Notes: generated by a model not told the origin, from the sequence alone. DNA of 64,000 nucleotides from Streptomyces anulatus (GCF_000721175.1 NZ_JOEZ01000021.1:62001-126000), one strand, 5' to 3'. Positions 15,352 through 23,999 are shown, counted from the stretch's first letter. A program made the numbers and translations.

Positions 15352-15963
15352 ATGGCTCTACACCTCGGCACGTGGGACGTGGACTTTCGCCCTCAGGGCT
15401 GGATCAGATTCAAGGAATCGGACGGCGGCCCCACCGTCTATCTGCAGTTCCGGCAGTCAGGCCCTCTTGGACAGGAACGATTCGACATGGAGTCGGTCGT
15501 GATGGAGAGGGGCGACGAAGACACGCTGAGCGGGCGGACATGGCGCCGCATCCCCTTCTCTGACCTGGAATCGCTTCTCCGAGATCCCGAGATCACCGAC
15601 ATTTTGACCGCGCCCTGCGATGTATCCGCGCCCTCCTTGGGCTGTCTGGACAAGTACTTCGAGGCCACGGAGCATCTATCAAACGTCGTCGTGGGCCTCT
15701 CTTCCGGGGTGATGAGGGGGGACGGCGTCAAGGGAGAACCGAGAGGCGGGCTCCCTGTTGTTCGGGCGCCGCAGGGGCGTCTGACAGATGAGCACTTGCA
15801 GGACGTGGCGGATGCCTACCGGTGGTTCACGAACGCGAGCAAGTCACCCGCCCCAGCGATCGCCGACATGGCCGGCGTTCCGGTGCGAACCGTGCACCGG
15901 TGGGTCTACGAGGCCAGAAAGCGCGGGTTCCTTCCGCCTGCTCGCGCAGGGCGCGCCGGATGA
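15352..15963 (+). CDS. HTH-ended regulator coupled to the integrase
   Basis: The 203-residue product begins MALHLGTWDVDFRPQGWIRF and has an N-terminal domain of unknown type, then a C-terminal region TDEHLQDVADAYRWFTNASK, APAIADMAGVPVRTVHRWVY, EARKRGFLPP. The latter is a clear helix-turn-helix like those found in proteins directly upstream of int in actinobacterial elements. The ATG follows a palindromic operator by 13 bases and the stop overlaps the integrase ATG. It is the best candidate for the lysogeny-type regulator that reads the shared operators. Confidence 0.75.
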   Translation: MALHLGTWDVDFRPQGWIRFKESDGGPTVYLQFRQSGPLGQERFDMESVVMERGDEDTLSGRTWRRIPFSDLESLLRDPEITDILTAPCDVSAPSLGCLDKYFEATEHLSNVVVGLSSGVMRGDGVKGEPRGGLPVVRAPQGRLTDEHLQDVADAYRWFTNASKSPAPAIADMAGVPVRTVHRWVYEARKRGFLPPARAGRAG

Positions 15964-17276
15964 CCCGCGGCCGCCGGAGCAACGGCGACTCCTCGGTGTA
16001 CTTCTCCGAGGCGGACGGGAAGTGGCACGGCTGGGTCACGGTCGGCACGAAGCCGAACGGCGCCCCGGACCGACGTCACCGCCAGGGCCCGGACGAAGCG
16101 GGCGTGCGCGCCAAGGTGAAGGAGCTGGAGAAGGCCCGGGACGCGGGCAAGACCAGGAAGGCCGGCCGCGCCCCGACGATCGAGCAGTGGCTCACCACCT
16201 GGATGGACACCGCGTGCGCCCGGAAGGTCGCGGACGGCACGATGGCCCCGCGAACCCTGGACGACTACCGGTCGAAGTGCCGCCTGTACCTGTTCCCCGG
16301 CATCGGGAAGCACCGCGTCGACAAGCTGGCCGCTGAGCACCTCGACGCCCTGTACCTCGACATGCTGCGGCGTGACCTGTCACCGGGGACCGTGCTGAAG
16401 ACGCACCGGATCATCGCCCGAGCGCTCAAGGTCGCCATGCAGCGCGACCTCGTACACCGAAACGTGGCCACCCTGGTGGAGCCGCCGCAGCCGTCCGAGG
16501 TGGAGATCGAGCCGTACGGCCAGGCCGAGGCGCGAGCGCTGCTCACCGAGGCCGGCGGGCGCCGCAACGGGGCCCGCTGGTCGGTCGCGCTCGCCATCGG
16601 ACTGCGGCAGGGCGAGGCGCTCGGGCTGCGCTGGAAGTACGTGGACCTGGACACCGGGGCCATGAAGGTCTGGTGGCAGTTGCAGCGGCTCACCTGGCAG
16701 CACGGGTGCGAGGACGCGCACGCCTGCGGGGCGAAGCACCACCGGAAGGGCTGCAAGCCGACGTGCAAGCAGCACGCCCGGCTGAAGAACGGGTGCCCGA
16801 AGCCGTGCCCGAAGGACTGCAAGGCGCACGCGAAGACGTGCCCGGAGCGGACCGGCGGCGGTCTCGTCTTCCGGGAGCCGAAGGGCAAGAACAAGCGCAT
16901 CGTGACCATCCCTCCCCCGCTGATCCCGGTACTCCGGGCGCACCGCAGCGCGCAGTTGCGCGAGCGCCTGGCGGCCGGTGAGCTCTGGGAGGAGCACGAC
17001 CTACTTTTCAGCCAGGAGAACGGGCGGCCGATCGACCCGCGGCACGACTGGGACGAGTTCAAGGACATCCTGACGGCGGCCGGTCTCCGGGACGCCCGGG
17101 TGCACGACGGCCGGCACACCGCGGGGACGCTGATGATCGAGTCCGGGATCAGTCCGCGCGTCGTGATGGAGGTCCTGGGGCACTCGTCGATGCGGATGAT
17201 GGTCCGCTACACCCACGTCGGCTCGCCGCTCGCGCAGGACGCGGCACAGCGGATGGGAGACGCCCTGTGGGGCTGA
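15960..17276 (+). CDS. int: Tyrosine integrase of the element
   Basis: The 438-residue enzyme has an N-terminal arm-binding/AP2-like part (RRSNGDSSVYFSEADGKWHG), a SAM-like core-binding domain (TIEQWLTTWMDTACARKVAD), and the catalytic domain with Arg in ALAIGLRQGEALGLRWKYVD, His-x-x-Arg in VHDGRHTAGTLM, second His in EVLGHSSMRMMV and nucleophile Tyr in VRYTHVGS. Around residues 245-300 there is a Cys/His-rich insertion of about 60 residues (CEDAHACGAKHHRKGCKPTC and onward) that likely binds zinc. Translation is coupled to the HTH gene. The gene ends 80 bases from the right att core and should insert the element into tRNA-Thr. Confidence 0.95.
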   Translation: MTRGRRSNGDSSVYFSEADGKWHGWVTVGTKPNGAPDRRHRQGPDEAGVRAKVKELEKARDAGKTRKAGRAPTIEQWLTTWMDTACARKVADGTMAPRTLDDYRSKCRLYLFPGIGKHRVDKLAAEHLDALYLDMLRRDLSPGTVLKTHRIIARALKVAMQRDLVHRNVATLVEPPQPSEVEIEPYGQAEARALLTEAGGRRNGARWSVALAIGLRQGEALGLRWKYVDLDTGAMKVWWQLQRLTWQHGCEDAHACGAKHHRKGCKPTCKQHARLKNGCPKPCPKDCKAHAKTCPERTGGGLVFREPKGKNKRIVTIPPPLIPVLRAHRSAQLRERLAAGELWEEHDLLFSQENGRPIDPRHDWDEFKDILTAAGLRDARVHDGRHTAGTLMIESGISPRVVMEVLGHSSMRMMVRYTHVGSPLAQDAAQRMGDALWG

Positions 17277-17290
17277 ACGCGCGTTCTATC

Positions 17291-17307
17291 GCAACGGGGA
17301 TTGCAAC
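17291..17307. repeat. Right arm-type site candidate (GCAAC pair)
   Basis: GCAACGGGGATTGCAAC lies 50 bases inside the right att core and matches the left-end site at 7701-7717 in 15 of 17 bases, same orientation. It follows the integrase stop by 14 bases. Confidence 0.55.
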
Positions 17308-17324
17308 GGGCCGGAAAGCAGAAC

Positions 17325-17347
17325 AGCGGCTTCCCGTGGGAAACCGC
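17325..17347 (+). terminator. Hairpin after the integrase gene
   Basis: AGCGGCTTCCC and GGGAAACCGCT pair with one mismatch around GT, 48 bases after the int stop and 9 bases before the att core. It would keep int transcription out of the tRNA gene. Confidence 0.65.
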
Positions 17348-17356
17348 TGGTCAAGC

Positions 17357-17402
17357 ACTGAGCCGCCTTCGGGATTCGAACCCGAGACCTACGCATTACG
17401 AG
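17357..17402. repeat. attR: 46-bp core inside the intact tRNA-Thr
   Basis: This copy is part of the complete tRNA gene, so integration did not damage it. The direct repeat with 7558-7603 is exact over 46 bases and ends at differing bases on both sides. Confidence 0.95.
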
Positions 17403-17433
17403 TGCGTTGCTCTGGCCAACTGAGCTAAGGCGG
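17360..17433 (-). tRNA. tRNA-Thr (anticodon CGT)
   Basis: Read on the minus strand the gene starts GCCGCCTTAGCTCAG and ends AGGCGGC plus discriminator T. The acceptor strands GCCGCCT and AGGCGGC pair perfectly. The anticodon arm GCACTCGTAATGC presents CGT, which reads ACG (Thr), and the T arm reads TCGGGTTCGAATCCCGA. Length is 74 bases and no CCA is encoded. It is the attachment target of the 9.8-kb element and, judging by the neighbouring decayed integrase, of an older one. Confidence 0.97.
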
Positions 17434-17575
17434 CGCGCCCTGTCGCAACTATGGTGCGATCAGCAGCGGAGCCAAGTCTACACAGTTTCCGGGGGTGCTC
17501 CGCACAGGGCGCCCCCGGAGGCGTTCGCACAGGTCAGGACGGGTCAGGCCGGTCAGGGCAGGCCGGGCCGGGCGG

Positions 17576-19105
17576 TCAGGTGCACTTCTTGCCGTCGGTG
17601 GGCGCGGTGCCCTCCAGGAGGTACGTGTTGATCGCCGTGTCGATGCAGTCGCTGCCCCGGCCGTACGCGGTGTGGCCGTCGCCGTCGTAGGTGAGCAGGG
17701 TGCCGGAGGAGAGCTGCTCGGCGAGGGACTGGGACCACTTGTACGGGGTGGCCGGGTCGCGGGTGGTGCCGACGACGACGATCGGGTCGGCGCCCTTCGC
17801 CTCCGTGCGGTGCGGGGTGCCCGTGGCCTCGGTGGGCCAGTAGGCGCAGTTCAGGGAGGCCCAGGCGAAGCCGCGGCCGAAGACCGGGGAGGCCTTCTCG
17901 AAGTCCGGGACCGCCTTCTCGACGGCGTCGGGGGTGTCGAAGGCGGGCGGCAGGTCGACGCAGTTCACGGCGGCGTTGGCGAACATCAGGTTCGCGTACT
18001 TCCCGTCCGGCTCGCGCTCGTAGTAGCTGTCGGCCAGGGACAGGAGGCCGGATCCGTCGCTGCGCTGTGCGCCCGTCAGCGCTTCCCGGAGCTGCGGCCA
18101 GGCCGCCTCGTCGTACATGGCGGCGATCACCCCGGTGATGGCCAGGGACTCGCCCAGCTCGCGGTCGTCGCCGGTCGGGATCGGCTTCGCGTCCAGGTCC
18201 TTGAAGAGCTGCTTCAGCGCGGTCTCCGCGTCGGCGGTGGACGTGGTGCCGAGCGGGCAGTCCGGCTGCTCGACGCAGTCGGCGGCGAAGGACTGGAAGG
18301 CCCCCTCGAAGCCCGCCGTCTGGTCGCGGTTCATGTCGATGGCCTGCAGCGACGGGTCCATCGCCCCGTCCAGGACGAGGCGGCCGGCCCGCTCCGGGAA
18401 CAGGTCCGCGTACGTGGCGCCCAGGAAGGTCCCGTACGACGCTCCGACGTAATGCAGCTTCTCGTCACCGAGCAGGGCCCGCAGTACGTCCATGTCGCGG
18501 GCCGTGTCGACGGTGGAGACGTACGGGAGGATCTCGCCGCTCCGCTTCTCGCAACCCGTCGCGAACTTCTCGAAGGACGCGCTCAGCTTCCGGACCTCCG
18601 CCTCGTCGTCCGGCGTCAGGTCGACCTGGGTGTAGGCGTCCATCTCCGGTCCCGTGAGGCACTCGACGGGCTCGCTGCGGGCCACCCCGCGCGGGTCGAT
18701 GGCCACCATGTCGTAGCGGGCCCTCACCTGGGCCGGATAGCCGAGTGCCGCGTACCCCTGGAGGTAGCCGATCGCGGAGCCGCCCGGGCCGCCCGGATTC
18801 ACCAGGAGGGAACCGATCCGCTTGCCCGGACCGGTGGCCTTCTTGCGGGAGACGGCGAGCTCGATGTCACCGTCATCCGGCTTGTCGTAGTCCTTCGGGG
18901 CCTTCATCGTCGTGCACTCGAACCCCTCCACCCCGCAGTCGCGCCAGCTCAACTGCTGCGCGTAGTACGACGACAGCCCCACGGGAGCCGCGGTGCCGGT
19001 GGCCGAGGCGTTCGGCGACGAGCCGCTGCCACTGCAGCCGGAGATGAGGAGGCCGGCAGTGCCGATCCCGATGGCGAAGGTGCGGACCAGCCGCCTGGTA
19101 TCCAT
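17576..19105 (-). CDS. Secreted alpha/beta-hydrolase peptidase lipoprotein (TAP family)
   Basis: The chosen ATG (MDTRRLVRTFAIGIG) gives a signal peptide with lipobox LISGC, so the 509-residue enzyme should be anchored outside the cell. The alpha/beta-hydrolase core shows SLLVNPGGPGGSAIGYLQGY (oxyanion region), DMVAIDPRGVARSEPVEC, the nucleophile elbow HYVGASYGTFLGATYADLFP, the acidic residue in VVVGTTRDPATPYKW and the His in LTYDGDGHTAYGRGSDC. This is the tripeptidyl-aminopeptidase / SlpD-SlpE type of Streptomyces, with the TAP-like C-terminal domain. Substrates are peptide N-termini. A longer in-frame start at 19153 is possible but would put the signal peptide inside the protein. Confidence 0.85.
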   Translation of the reverse strand: MDTRRLVRTFAIGIGTAGLLISGCSGSGSSPNASATGTAAPVGLSSYYAQQLSWRDCGVEGFECTTMKAPKDYDKPDDGDIELAVSRKKATGPGKRIGSLLVNPGGPGGSAIGYLQGYAALGYPAQVRARYDMVAIDPRGVARSEPVECLTGPEMDAYTQVDLTPDDEAEVRKLSASFEKFATGCEKRSGEILPYVSTVDTARDMDVLRALLGDEKLHYVGASYGTFLGATYADLFPERAGRLVLDGAMDPSLQAIDMNRDQTAGFEGAFQSFAADCVEQPDCPLGTTSTADAETALKQLFKDLDAKPIPTGDDRELGESLAITGVIAAMYDEAAWPQLREALTGAQRSDGSGLLSLADSYYEREPDGKYANLMFANAAVNCVDLPPAFDTPDAVEKAVPDFEKASPVFGRGFAWASLNCAYWPTEATGTPHRTEAKGADPIVVVGTTRDPATPYKWSQSLAEQLSSGTLLTYDGDGHTAYGRGSDCIDTAINTYLLEGTAPTDGKKCT

Positions 19106-19184
19106 CCAGGGAGCGTATCCGCCGGGTGACGAGTCGTCCGATTCCCTGCTCATTCGGGTGAACAGAGACCCCGCGCAGTAACCC

Positions 19185-20390
19185 TCAGCCCGCCCGCAGC
19201 GCCATCGTCATCGCCTCCACCGCGAGCAGCGGCGCCACATTGCGGTCCATGGCCTCCCGGCAGGCGATCACCGACTCGATCCTGCGCAGGGTCTGCGCGG
19301 GGCTCGACGACTCCGCGATCCGGTCGAGGGAGTCCTGCACATCGACGTTGGCGATGGCGATCCGGGAGCCGAGCTGGAGGGCCAGCACATCGCGGTAGAA
19401 CCCGGTGAGCTCGGTCAGCGCCAGGTCGAGGCTGTCGCGCTGCGTGCGCGTCTTGCGGCGCTTCTGCCTGTCCTCCAGCTCCTTCATCGCCCCCGCCGTA
19501 CCGCGCGGCATCCGGCCTCCGGCCACTCCGCCGAGCGCCGCCTTGAGGTCCTCGGTCTCCTTGACGTCGACCTCCTCCGCCATCTGCTTGGCGTCGTCGG
19601 TGGCCGTGTCGATCAGCTCCTGGGCCGCCTTGAGGCAGCCGCCGACGTCGCCGATCCGCAGCGGAACCTTCAACACCGCCGCCCGCCGCGCCCGCGCGCG
19701 CTCGTCCGTGGCGAGACGGCGGGCCCGGCCGATGTGCCCCTGGGTGGCGCGCGCCGCGGAGTGCGCCCGCTCGGGGTCGACACCGTCGCGGCGGATCAGG
19801 ACGTCGGCCACGGCCTCCACCGGCGGGGTGCTCAGGGTCAGGTGCCGGCAGCGGGAACGGATCGTGGGCAGGACGTCTTCGAGCGAGGGCGCGCACAGCA
19901 TCCAGACCGTGCGCGGCGCAGGCTCCTCGACGGCCTTCAGCAGGACGTTGCCCGCGCCCTCGGTGAGGCGGTCGGCATCCTCCATGACGATGACCTGCCA
20001 CCGCCCGACCGCCGGGGAGAGCTGGGCGCGCCGGACCAGGTCGCGGGTCTCCTTCACACCGATGGAGAGCAGGTCCGTGCGGATGACCTGGACGTCGGCG
20101 TGCGTACCGATCAGGCTCGTGTGGCAGCCGTCGCAGAAGCCGCAGCCGGGGGCGCCGCCCAACGCCCGGTCCGGGCTCGTGCACTGGAGCGCGGCGGCGA
20201 AGGCCCGCGCCGCCGTGGACCGGCCGGAACCGGGCGGCCCGGTGAACAGCCAGGCGTGCGTCATCTTCGAGCCCTGCTCCAGCGGCTTGCCGTCGGACAC
20301 GGCGGTGACCAGCGCATCGGCGTCCCTGGCGGCAGCGGCGAGCTGCTCCTGCACTCGGTCCTGTCCGACCAGGTCGTCCCATACGGTCAT
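19185..20390 (-). CDS. holB: DNA polymerase III subunit delta'
   Basis: This 401-residue clamp-loader subunit starts MTVWDDLVGQDRVQEQLAAA. It has Walker A-like AWLFTGPPGSGRSTAARAFA, a four-cysteine zinc module (GCGFCDGCH), HADVQVIRTDLLSIGVKETR, Walker B-like WQVIVMEDADRLTEGAGNVL and the sensor-1 / SRC-type motif EDVLPTIRSRCRHLTL. It joins tau/gamma and delta to load the beta clamp at replication forks. It follows the tmk gene by 190 bases on the same strand, the usual actinobacterial arrangement. Confidence 0.95.
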   Translation of the reverse strand: MTVWDDLVGQDRVQEQLAAAARDADALVTAVSDGKPLEQGSKMTHAWLFTGPPGSGRSTAARAFAAALQCTSPDRALGGAPGCGFCDGCHTSLIGTHADVQVIRTDLLSIGVKETRDLVRRAQLSPAVGRWQVIVMEDADRLTEGAGNVLLKAVEEPAPRTVWMLCAPSLEDVLPTIRSRCRHLTLSTPPVEAVADVLIRRDGVDPERAHSAARATQGHIGRARRLATDERARARRAAVLKVPLRIGDVGGCLKAAQELIDTATDDAKQMAEEVDVKETEDLKAALGGVAGGRMPRGTAGAMKELEDRQKRRKTRTQRDSLDLALTELTGFYRDVLALQLGSRIAIANVDVQDSLDRIAESSSPAQTLRRIESVIACREAMDRNVAPLLAVEAMTMALRAG

Positions 20391-20580
20391 GGGTCACCGC
20401 CCTTCCGGTGGTGTCGTGCACTGCAGTGGTGCGGCGGCGGCAGCCGGCGTCACCCGGGGGCACGGTGCGCTGTCCGACCCGCCGCTGTCCATTGTGGGGG
20501 ACGCCACTGACAGTCCGGCCCGCCCGCCCCCGGAGGGACGGACGGGCCGGGACTTCACCGTCGGCGGTGGGGCGGGTACG

Positions 20581-23500
20581 TCAGCCGCGCGGGCGACGTC
20601 CGCGGCCTCCGGGGCCGGTGCCGTCGTCGTCCTGGCCCCCGAGCAGCTCGTCCGCCAGGGTCGGCAGATCGTCCAGCGGGGTCTCCTCCGCCCAGTCCGG
20701 GCGGGGGCGCTTGCGGCGGCTCCGCTGCCGGCCGGAAGACTCTCCGGCCTGCGGGTCCTCGACCTGCGGAAGCTCGCGGGTGCGCTCGTTCTCGCGCTCC
20801 GCGGGCGGGGCGGCCTCCGGGCTCTCGTCACGGAAGAAGCCCTGGGGCACCCGGTCGGAGGGCTGGTCCGCGGGCACGGGCGGCAGCACAGCCGTCTCGT
20901 CAGCGTCCCGGGCGTCCCCGGCCGAGCGCCGGTCCGTCGGCCACTCGTCTGTGACGCGCGGCAGCATCGCCGTCTCGTCCTCCACGGAAGCGGAACCCGT
21001 ACGCGCATCCGTACCGGCACCAGCACCGTAAGGACGCTCGCCCTCCGGTCGCGCCGTCGGGACCGGCTGGGTGATCTCGTTCGGGTTCACGATCGGTGTG
21101 GGCACCGTGAGCTCGTTCTCCGGAACGGAATGACCGGACGGGCCGGACGGGCCGGACGGGCCTTCCGAACGCGAGGACGTCTCCGTACGGGCGGCCCGCC
21201 GGGCCTCAGCCCGATCGGCCTCAGCACGATCGGCCTCCGCCCGCGCCGCCTCCGTACGGGCGGCCGCCTCGGCCTCGGCCCGGCGGCGGGCCTCCTCGGC
21301 GCGTACCAGGGCCTCCTCGGCCTTGCGCTGCTTCTCCAGCCGCTGCGCCTCGGCCTCCTTGCGGAGCCGGGCCTCCTCCTCGGCCTGCTTGCGCAGCCGT
21401 TCCTGCTCGGCCTCGCGGACCCGCTCCTCGGCCTCCAGCCGGAGCCGGTCCTCCTCGGCGCGGCGGCGGGCCTCCTCGGCGCGCTGCCGGGCCTCCTCCG
21501 CCTGGCGTTCGGCCTCGCGGCGGCGGGCCTCCTCCAGCTCGCGCTGCTTGCGCTCCTCCTCCTCGGCGCGCAGCCGGGCGAGCTGCTCCTGGCGTTCCTT
21601 CTCCAGGCGCTCCTCCTCGGCCTTGCGGGCGGCCTCTTCCTCCGCCTTGCGCCGGGCCTCCTCCTCGGCCTGGCGCCTGGCCTCCTCGATGGCCTCGATC
21701 TCGGCCTCGGAGAGCGGAAGGAGCTGGTCGAGCCGGTGACGTACGACCGTGGTGATCGGCTCCGGTTCCTGGCCGGCGTCCACCACCAGATAACGGGTCG
21801 GGTCGGCGGCGGCCAGGGTCAGGAACCCGGACCGTACCCGCTCGTGGAACTCGGCCGGCTCCGACTCCAGCCGGTCCGGCGCCTCCGTGAACCGCTCCCG
21901 CGCGGTCGCCGGGTCGACGTCCAGCAGCACCGTCAGATGCGGTACGAGACCACTCGTCGCCCACCGCGAGATCCGGGCGATCTCGGTCGGGGCCAGGTCC
22001 CGCCCCGCGCCCTGGTAGGCGACGGACGAGTCGATGTAACGGTCGGAGATGACGATCGCGCCGCGCTCCAGCGCCGGGCGGACGACGGAGTCGACGTGCT
22101 CGGCGCGGTCGGCGGCGTACAGCAGGGCCTCGGCCCGGTTGGAGAGGCCGGCGGAGGACACGTCCAGCAGGATCGACCGCAGCCGCTTCCCGACCGGGGT
22201 GGCCCCGGGCTCCCGGGTCACGACGACCTCGTGGCCCTTGGCCCGGATCCACTCGGCGAGTGCTTCGACCTGGGTGGACTTGCCCGCTCCGTCACCGCCC
22301 TCCAGGGCGAGGAAGAAGCCGGTGGCGGCGGGCGCGACCGCCGGGTCACCGCCGCGCAGCGCCTCGCGCAGGTCCCGGCGCAGCGGCACGCCCGCCCGGT
22401 CGTCCGTCTTGGCGAGGACGAGGGCGGCGACGGGCAGCAGGAGGGCGCCGAGCAGCATCAGGGTGAAGGCGGCCCCGCCGTGGGCGAAGACGAAGTCACC
22501 GGCGGCCAGGCGGTGCCGCCCGATCGCGGCGGCCAGCAGGGGCCCCGCGACCGCGCCGAGAGCGACGAGCACCCGGACGACGGCCTGGAGGTGCTCGGTG
22601 GTCCGGGCCTGCCGGAACGCCTCGGTCTCCTGGTCGATCAGGGTGTGCCCGGTGTTCGCGGCGGCCCCGGCGGCGTAGCCGGCGAGCAGGGCGATGGCGA
22701 TCCCGGTCGCGGTGTCCGGCACCAGGCCGAGCGCGAGGAGCGCGAGGCCGGTGACGGCGGTGGCCAGCGCCAGCAGGCGACGGCGCGACAGGGTGGGCAG
22801 TACGTGGCGTGCGGTGCGGATGCCGAGGGCGGTGCCGCCGGTCAGACCGAGGATCAGCAGCGCGAAGGTGGCCGGTCCGCCGCCCAGGTCGTAGGCGTGC
22901 AGTACGGAGACCGCCGCGGCCGCGGCGACGGCTCCGGCGAGGGCCGCGCAGACCGCGACGAGCAGGGGGGTGGCGCCGGTGCGGCCCTTGTCGGGGCCGT
23001 TGCCGGTGGCGGGACGGCGCAGGCCCTCCAGCGGGGAGCGCGGCCGGGGCGTCCGGGTGGCCGGGAACTCCAGGAAGTACAGGGTGGAGATGGAGGCGGA
23101 GAAGAGTCCGGCCGCGACGTAGGACCCCAGGGCCGCCTGGTGGAAGGAGAACCACTCCAGGCCCGAGCCGAGGAGGTTGCCGACCAGCGTGGCGACCAGC
23201 AGGACCACCGCGGCGGCGGGCACGGCGAGGAAGTTCGTACGGAGTGAAAGACGGCGCAGGGCGTCGTGGTGGTCGGGCAGCGGGCGTACCGCGGCTCCTT
23301 CGAGGGGCGGGGCGGGCAGCAGCGCCGGGGCGGCACTGTCCTTGGCCACGGCCCACAGGCGCTCACCGGCGCCGGTCACGAAGACGGTGATGAGGATCAT
23401 CATGAGCGCCTTGTCGGGCGTCCAGTCGATCCACAGCGGGGCGACGACCAGCAGCGCCAGGCGCAGCCCGTCCACCCCGATCATCAGCCATCGTCGGTCA

Positions 23501-23838
23501 AGCTTTCCGCCGGGCCCCGTGAGGGCCGTCAGCGGCCCCAGGAGTACGGCTCCGAAGAACAGGGTGGAAAGGATCCGGGCACCGAAGACGGCGGCGACGG
23601 CGAAGGCCGCCCCGCGGTATCCGGTGCCGAATGAGCCCTCAAGGACCGCCGCTTGCAGCGACAGCAGCACCAGCACGAGAAGGGCGAGTGCATCGCCGAT
23701 ACCGCCGACGAGCTGGGCGCTCCACAACCGCTTCAGCGGGGGGATACGCAACAGGGCCCGTACGGCGCGCTCGCGTGAGTCTGCGGCAAGTGTGTCGGAG
23801 GTGGGGCTCACGACCGTTGGCTGCTCGGCTCGCGTCAT
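20581..23838 (-). CDS. tmk: Thymidylate kinase with N-terminal MFS-like domain
   Basis: This is a 1085-residue fusion. Residues 1 to about 490 are an MFS-like membrane region (many hydrophobic helices such as LALLVLVLLSLQAAVLEGSF). About 505-710 is a complete dTMP kinase: P-loop FFLALEGGDGAGKSTQVEAL, EVVVTREPGATPVGKRLRSI and ISDRYIDSSVAYQGAGRDLA. About 715-880 is a long Glu/Ala/Arg coiled coil (EEARRQAEEEARRKAEEEAA and onward). The rest is disordered and Pro/Glu-rich. A typical Tmk is about 210 residues. The enzyme makes dTDP from dTMP. The fusion is known in Streptomyces and should hold the kinase at the membrane. Confidence 0.93.
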   Translation of the reverse strand: MTRAEQPTVVSPTSDTLAADSRERAVRALLRIPPLKRLWSAQLVGGIGDALALLVLVLLSLQAAVLEGSFGTGYRGAAFAVAAVFGARILSTLFFGAVLLGPLTALTGPGGKLDRRWLMIGVDGLRLALLVVAPLWIDWTPDKALMMILITVFVTGAGERLWAVAKDSAAPALLPAPPLEGAAVRPLPDHHDALRRLSLRTNFLAVPAAAVVLLVATLVGNLLGSGLEWFSFHQAALGSYVAAGLFSASISTLYFLEFPATRTPRPRSPLEGLRRPATGNGPDKGRTGATPLLVAVCAALAGAVAAAAAVSVLHAYDLGGGPATFALLILGLTGGTALGIRTARHVLPTLSRRRLLALATAVTGLALLALGLVPDTATGIAIALLAGYAAGAAANTGHTLIDQETEAFRQARTTEHLQAVVRVLVALGAVAGPLLAAAIGRHRLAAGDFVFAHGGAAFTLMLLGALLLPVAALVLAKTDDRAGVPLRRDLREALRGGDPAVAPAATGFFLALEGGDGAGKSTQVEALAEWIRAKGHEVVVTREPGATPVGKRLRSILLDVSSAGLSNRAEALLYAADRAEHVDSVVRPALERGAIVISDRYIDSSVAYQGAGRDLAPTEIARISRWATSGLVPHLTVLLDVDPATARERFTEAPDRLESEPAEFHERVRSGFLTLAAADPTRYLVVDAGQEPEPITTVVRHRLDQLLPLSEAEIEAIEEARRQAEEEARRKAEEEAARKAEEERLEKERQEQLARLRAEEEERKQRELEEARRREAERQAEEARQRAEEARRRAEEDRLRLEAEERVREAEQERLRKQAEEEARLRKEAEAQRLEKQRKAEEALVRAEEARRRAEAEAAARTEAARAEADRAEADRAEARRAARTETSSRSEGPSGPSGPSGHSVPENELTVPTPIVNPNEITQPVPTARPEGERPYGAGAGTDARTGSASVEDETAMLPRVTDEWPTDRRSAGDARDADETAVLPPVPADQPSDRVPQGFFRDESPEAAPPAERENERTRELPQVEDPQAGESSGRQRSRRKRPRPDWAEETPLDDLPTLADELLGGQDDDGTGPGGRGRRPRG

Positions 23839-23943
23839 CCGCCCAGCCTATCGGCAGCGGTGCGGCCGCTGTCGGGCCCGTCCGAACAAATGGACGCAGA
23901 CGGCTTCCGGCCATGCTCTTCCACGCCCCCGGGACACACCGTC

Positions 23944-23969
23944 GCCCGGCACCTGCTGAGGTGCCGGGC
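23944..23969 (-). terminator. Hairpin downstream of topA
   Basis: GCCCGGCACCT and AGGTGCCGGGC pair perfectly around GCTG, 31 bases after the topA stop. It separates topA from the tmk gene on the same strand. Confidence 0.75.
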
Positions 23970-23999
23970 GGCGGTGGCGGTGCGGGTGGGACGGGCCCG

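Larger units (their letters stand above)
7558..17402. mobile_element. 9.8-kb tRNA-Thr-integrated element, satellite-phage-like
   Basis: A 46-bp exact direct repeat, identical to the 3' part of the tRNA-Thr(CGT) gene, bounds the element (left copy 7558-7603, right copy 17357-17402). The integrase lies at the right end reading toward the intact tRNA. The cargo has two arms. A rightward module has four coupled small genes. A leftward operon comprises excisionase, DUF2742-like, AAA ATPase, ADP-ribosyltransferase-like, an 80-residue protein and a major capsid protein. Between them are a wHTH regulator and a 615-base non-coding region. There is no portal, terminase, protease, tail or lysis gene, and no TraB or transfer gene. 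The make-up fits a helper-dependent phage satellite better than an ICE or complete prophage; this is inference. Confidence 0.85.

Noticed and set aside
16701..16860. Cys-rich stretch as a separate small zinc-finger gene
   Set aside because: It is in frame within the integrase and flanked by catalytic motifs on both sides.
7558..17402. An integrative conjugative element (pSAM2/SLP1 type)
   Set aside because: No TraB-like FtsK translocase or Spd genes are present, while a capsid gene is.
19405..23247. A 1280-codon plus-strand frame
   Set aside because: It is the mirror of holB and tmk with shadow codon bias and low-complexity Arg/Gly text; no domain.
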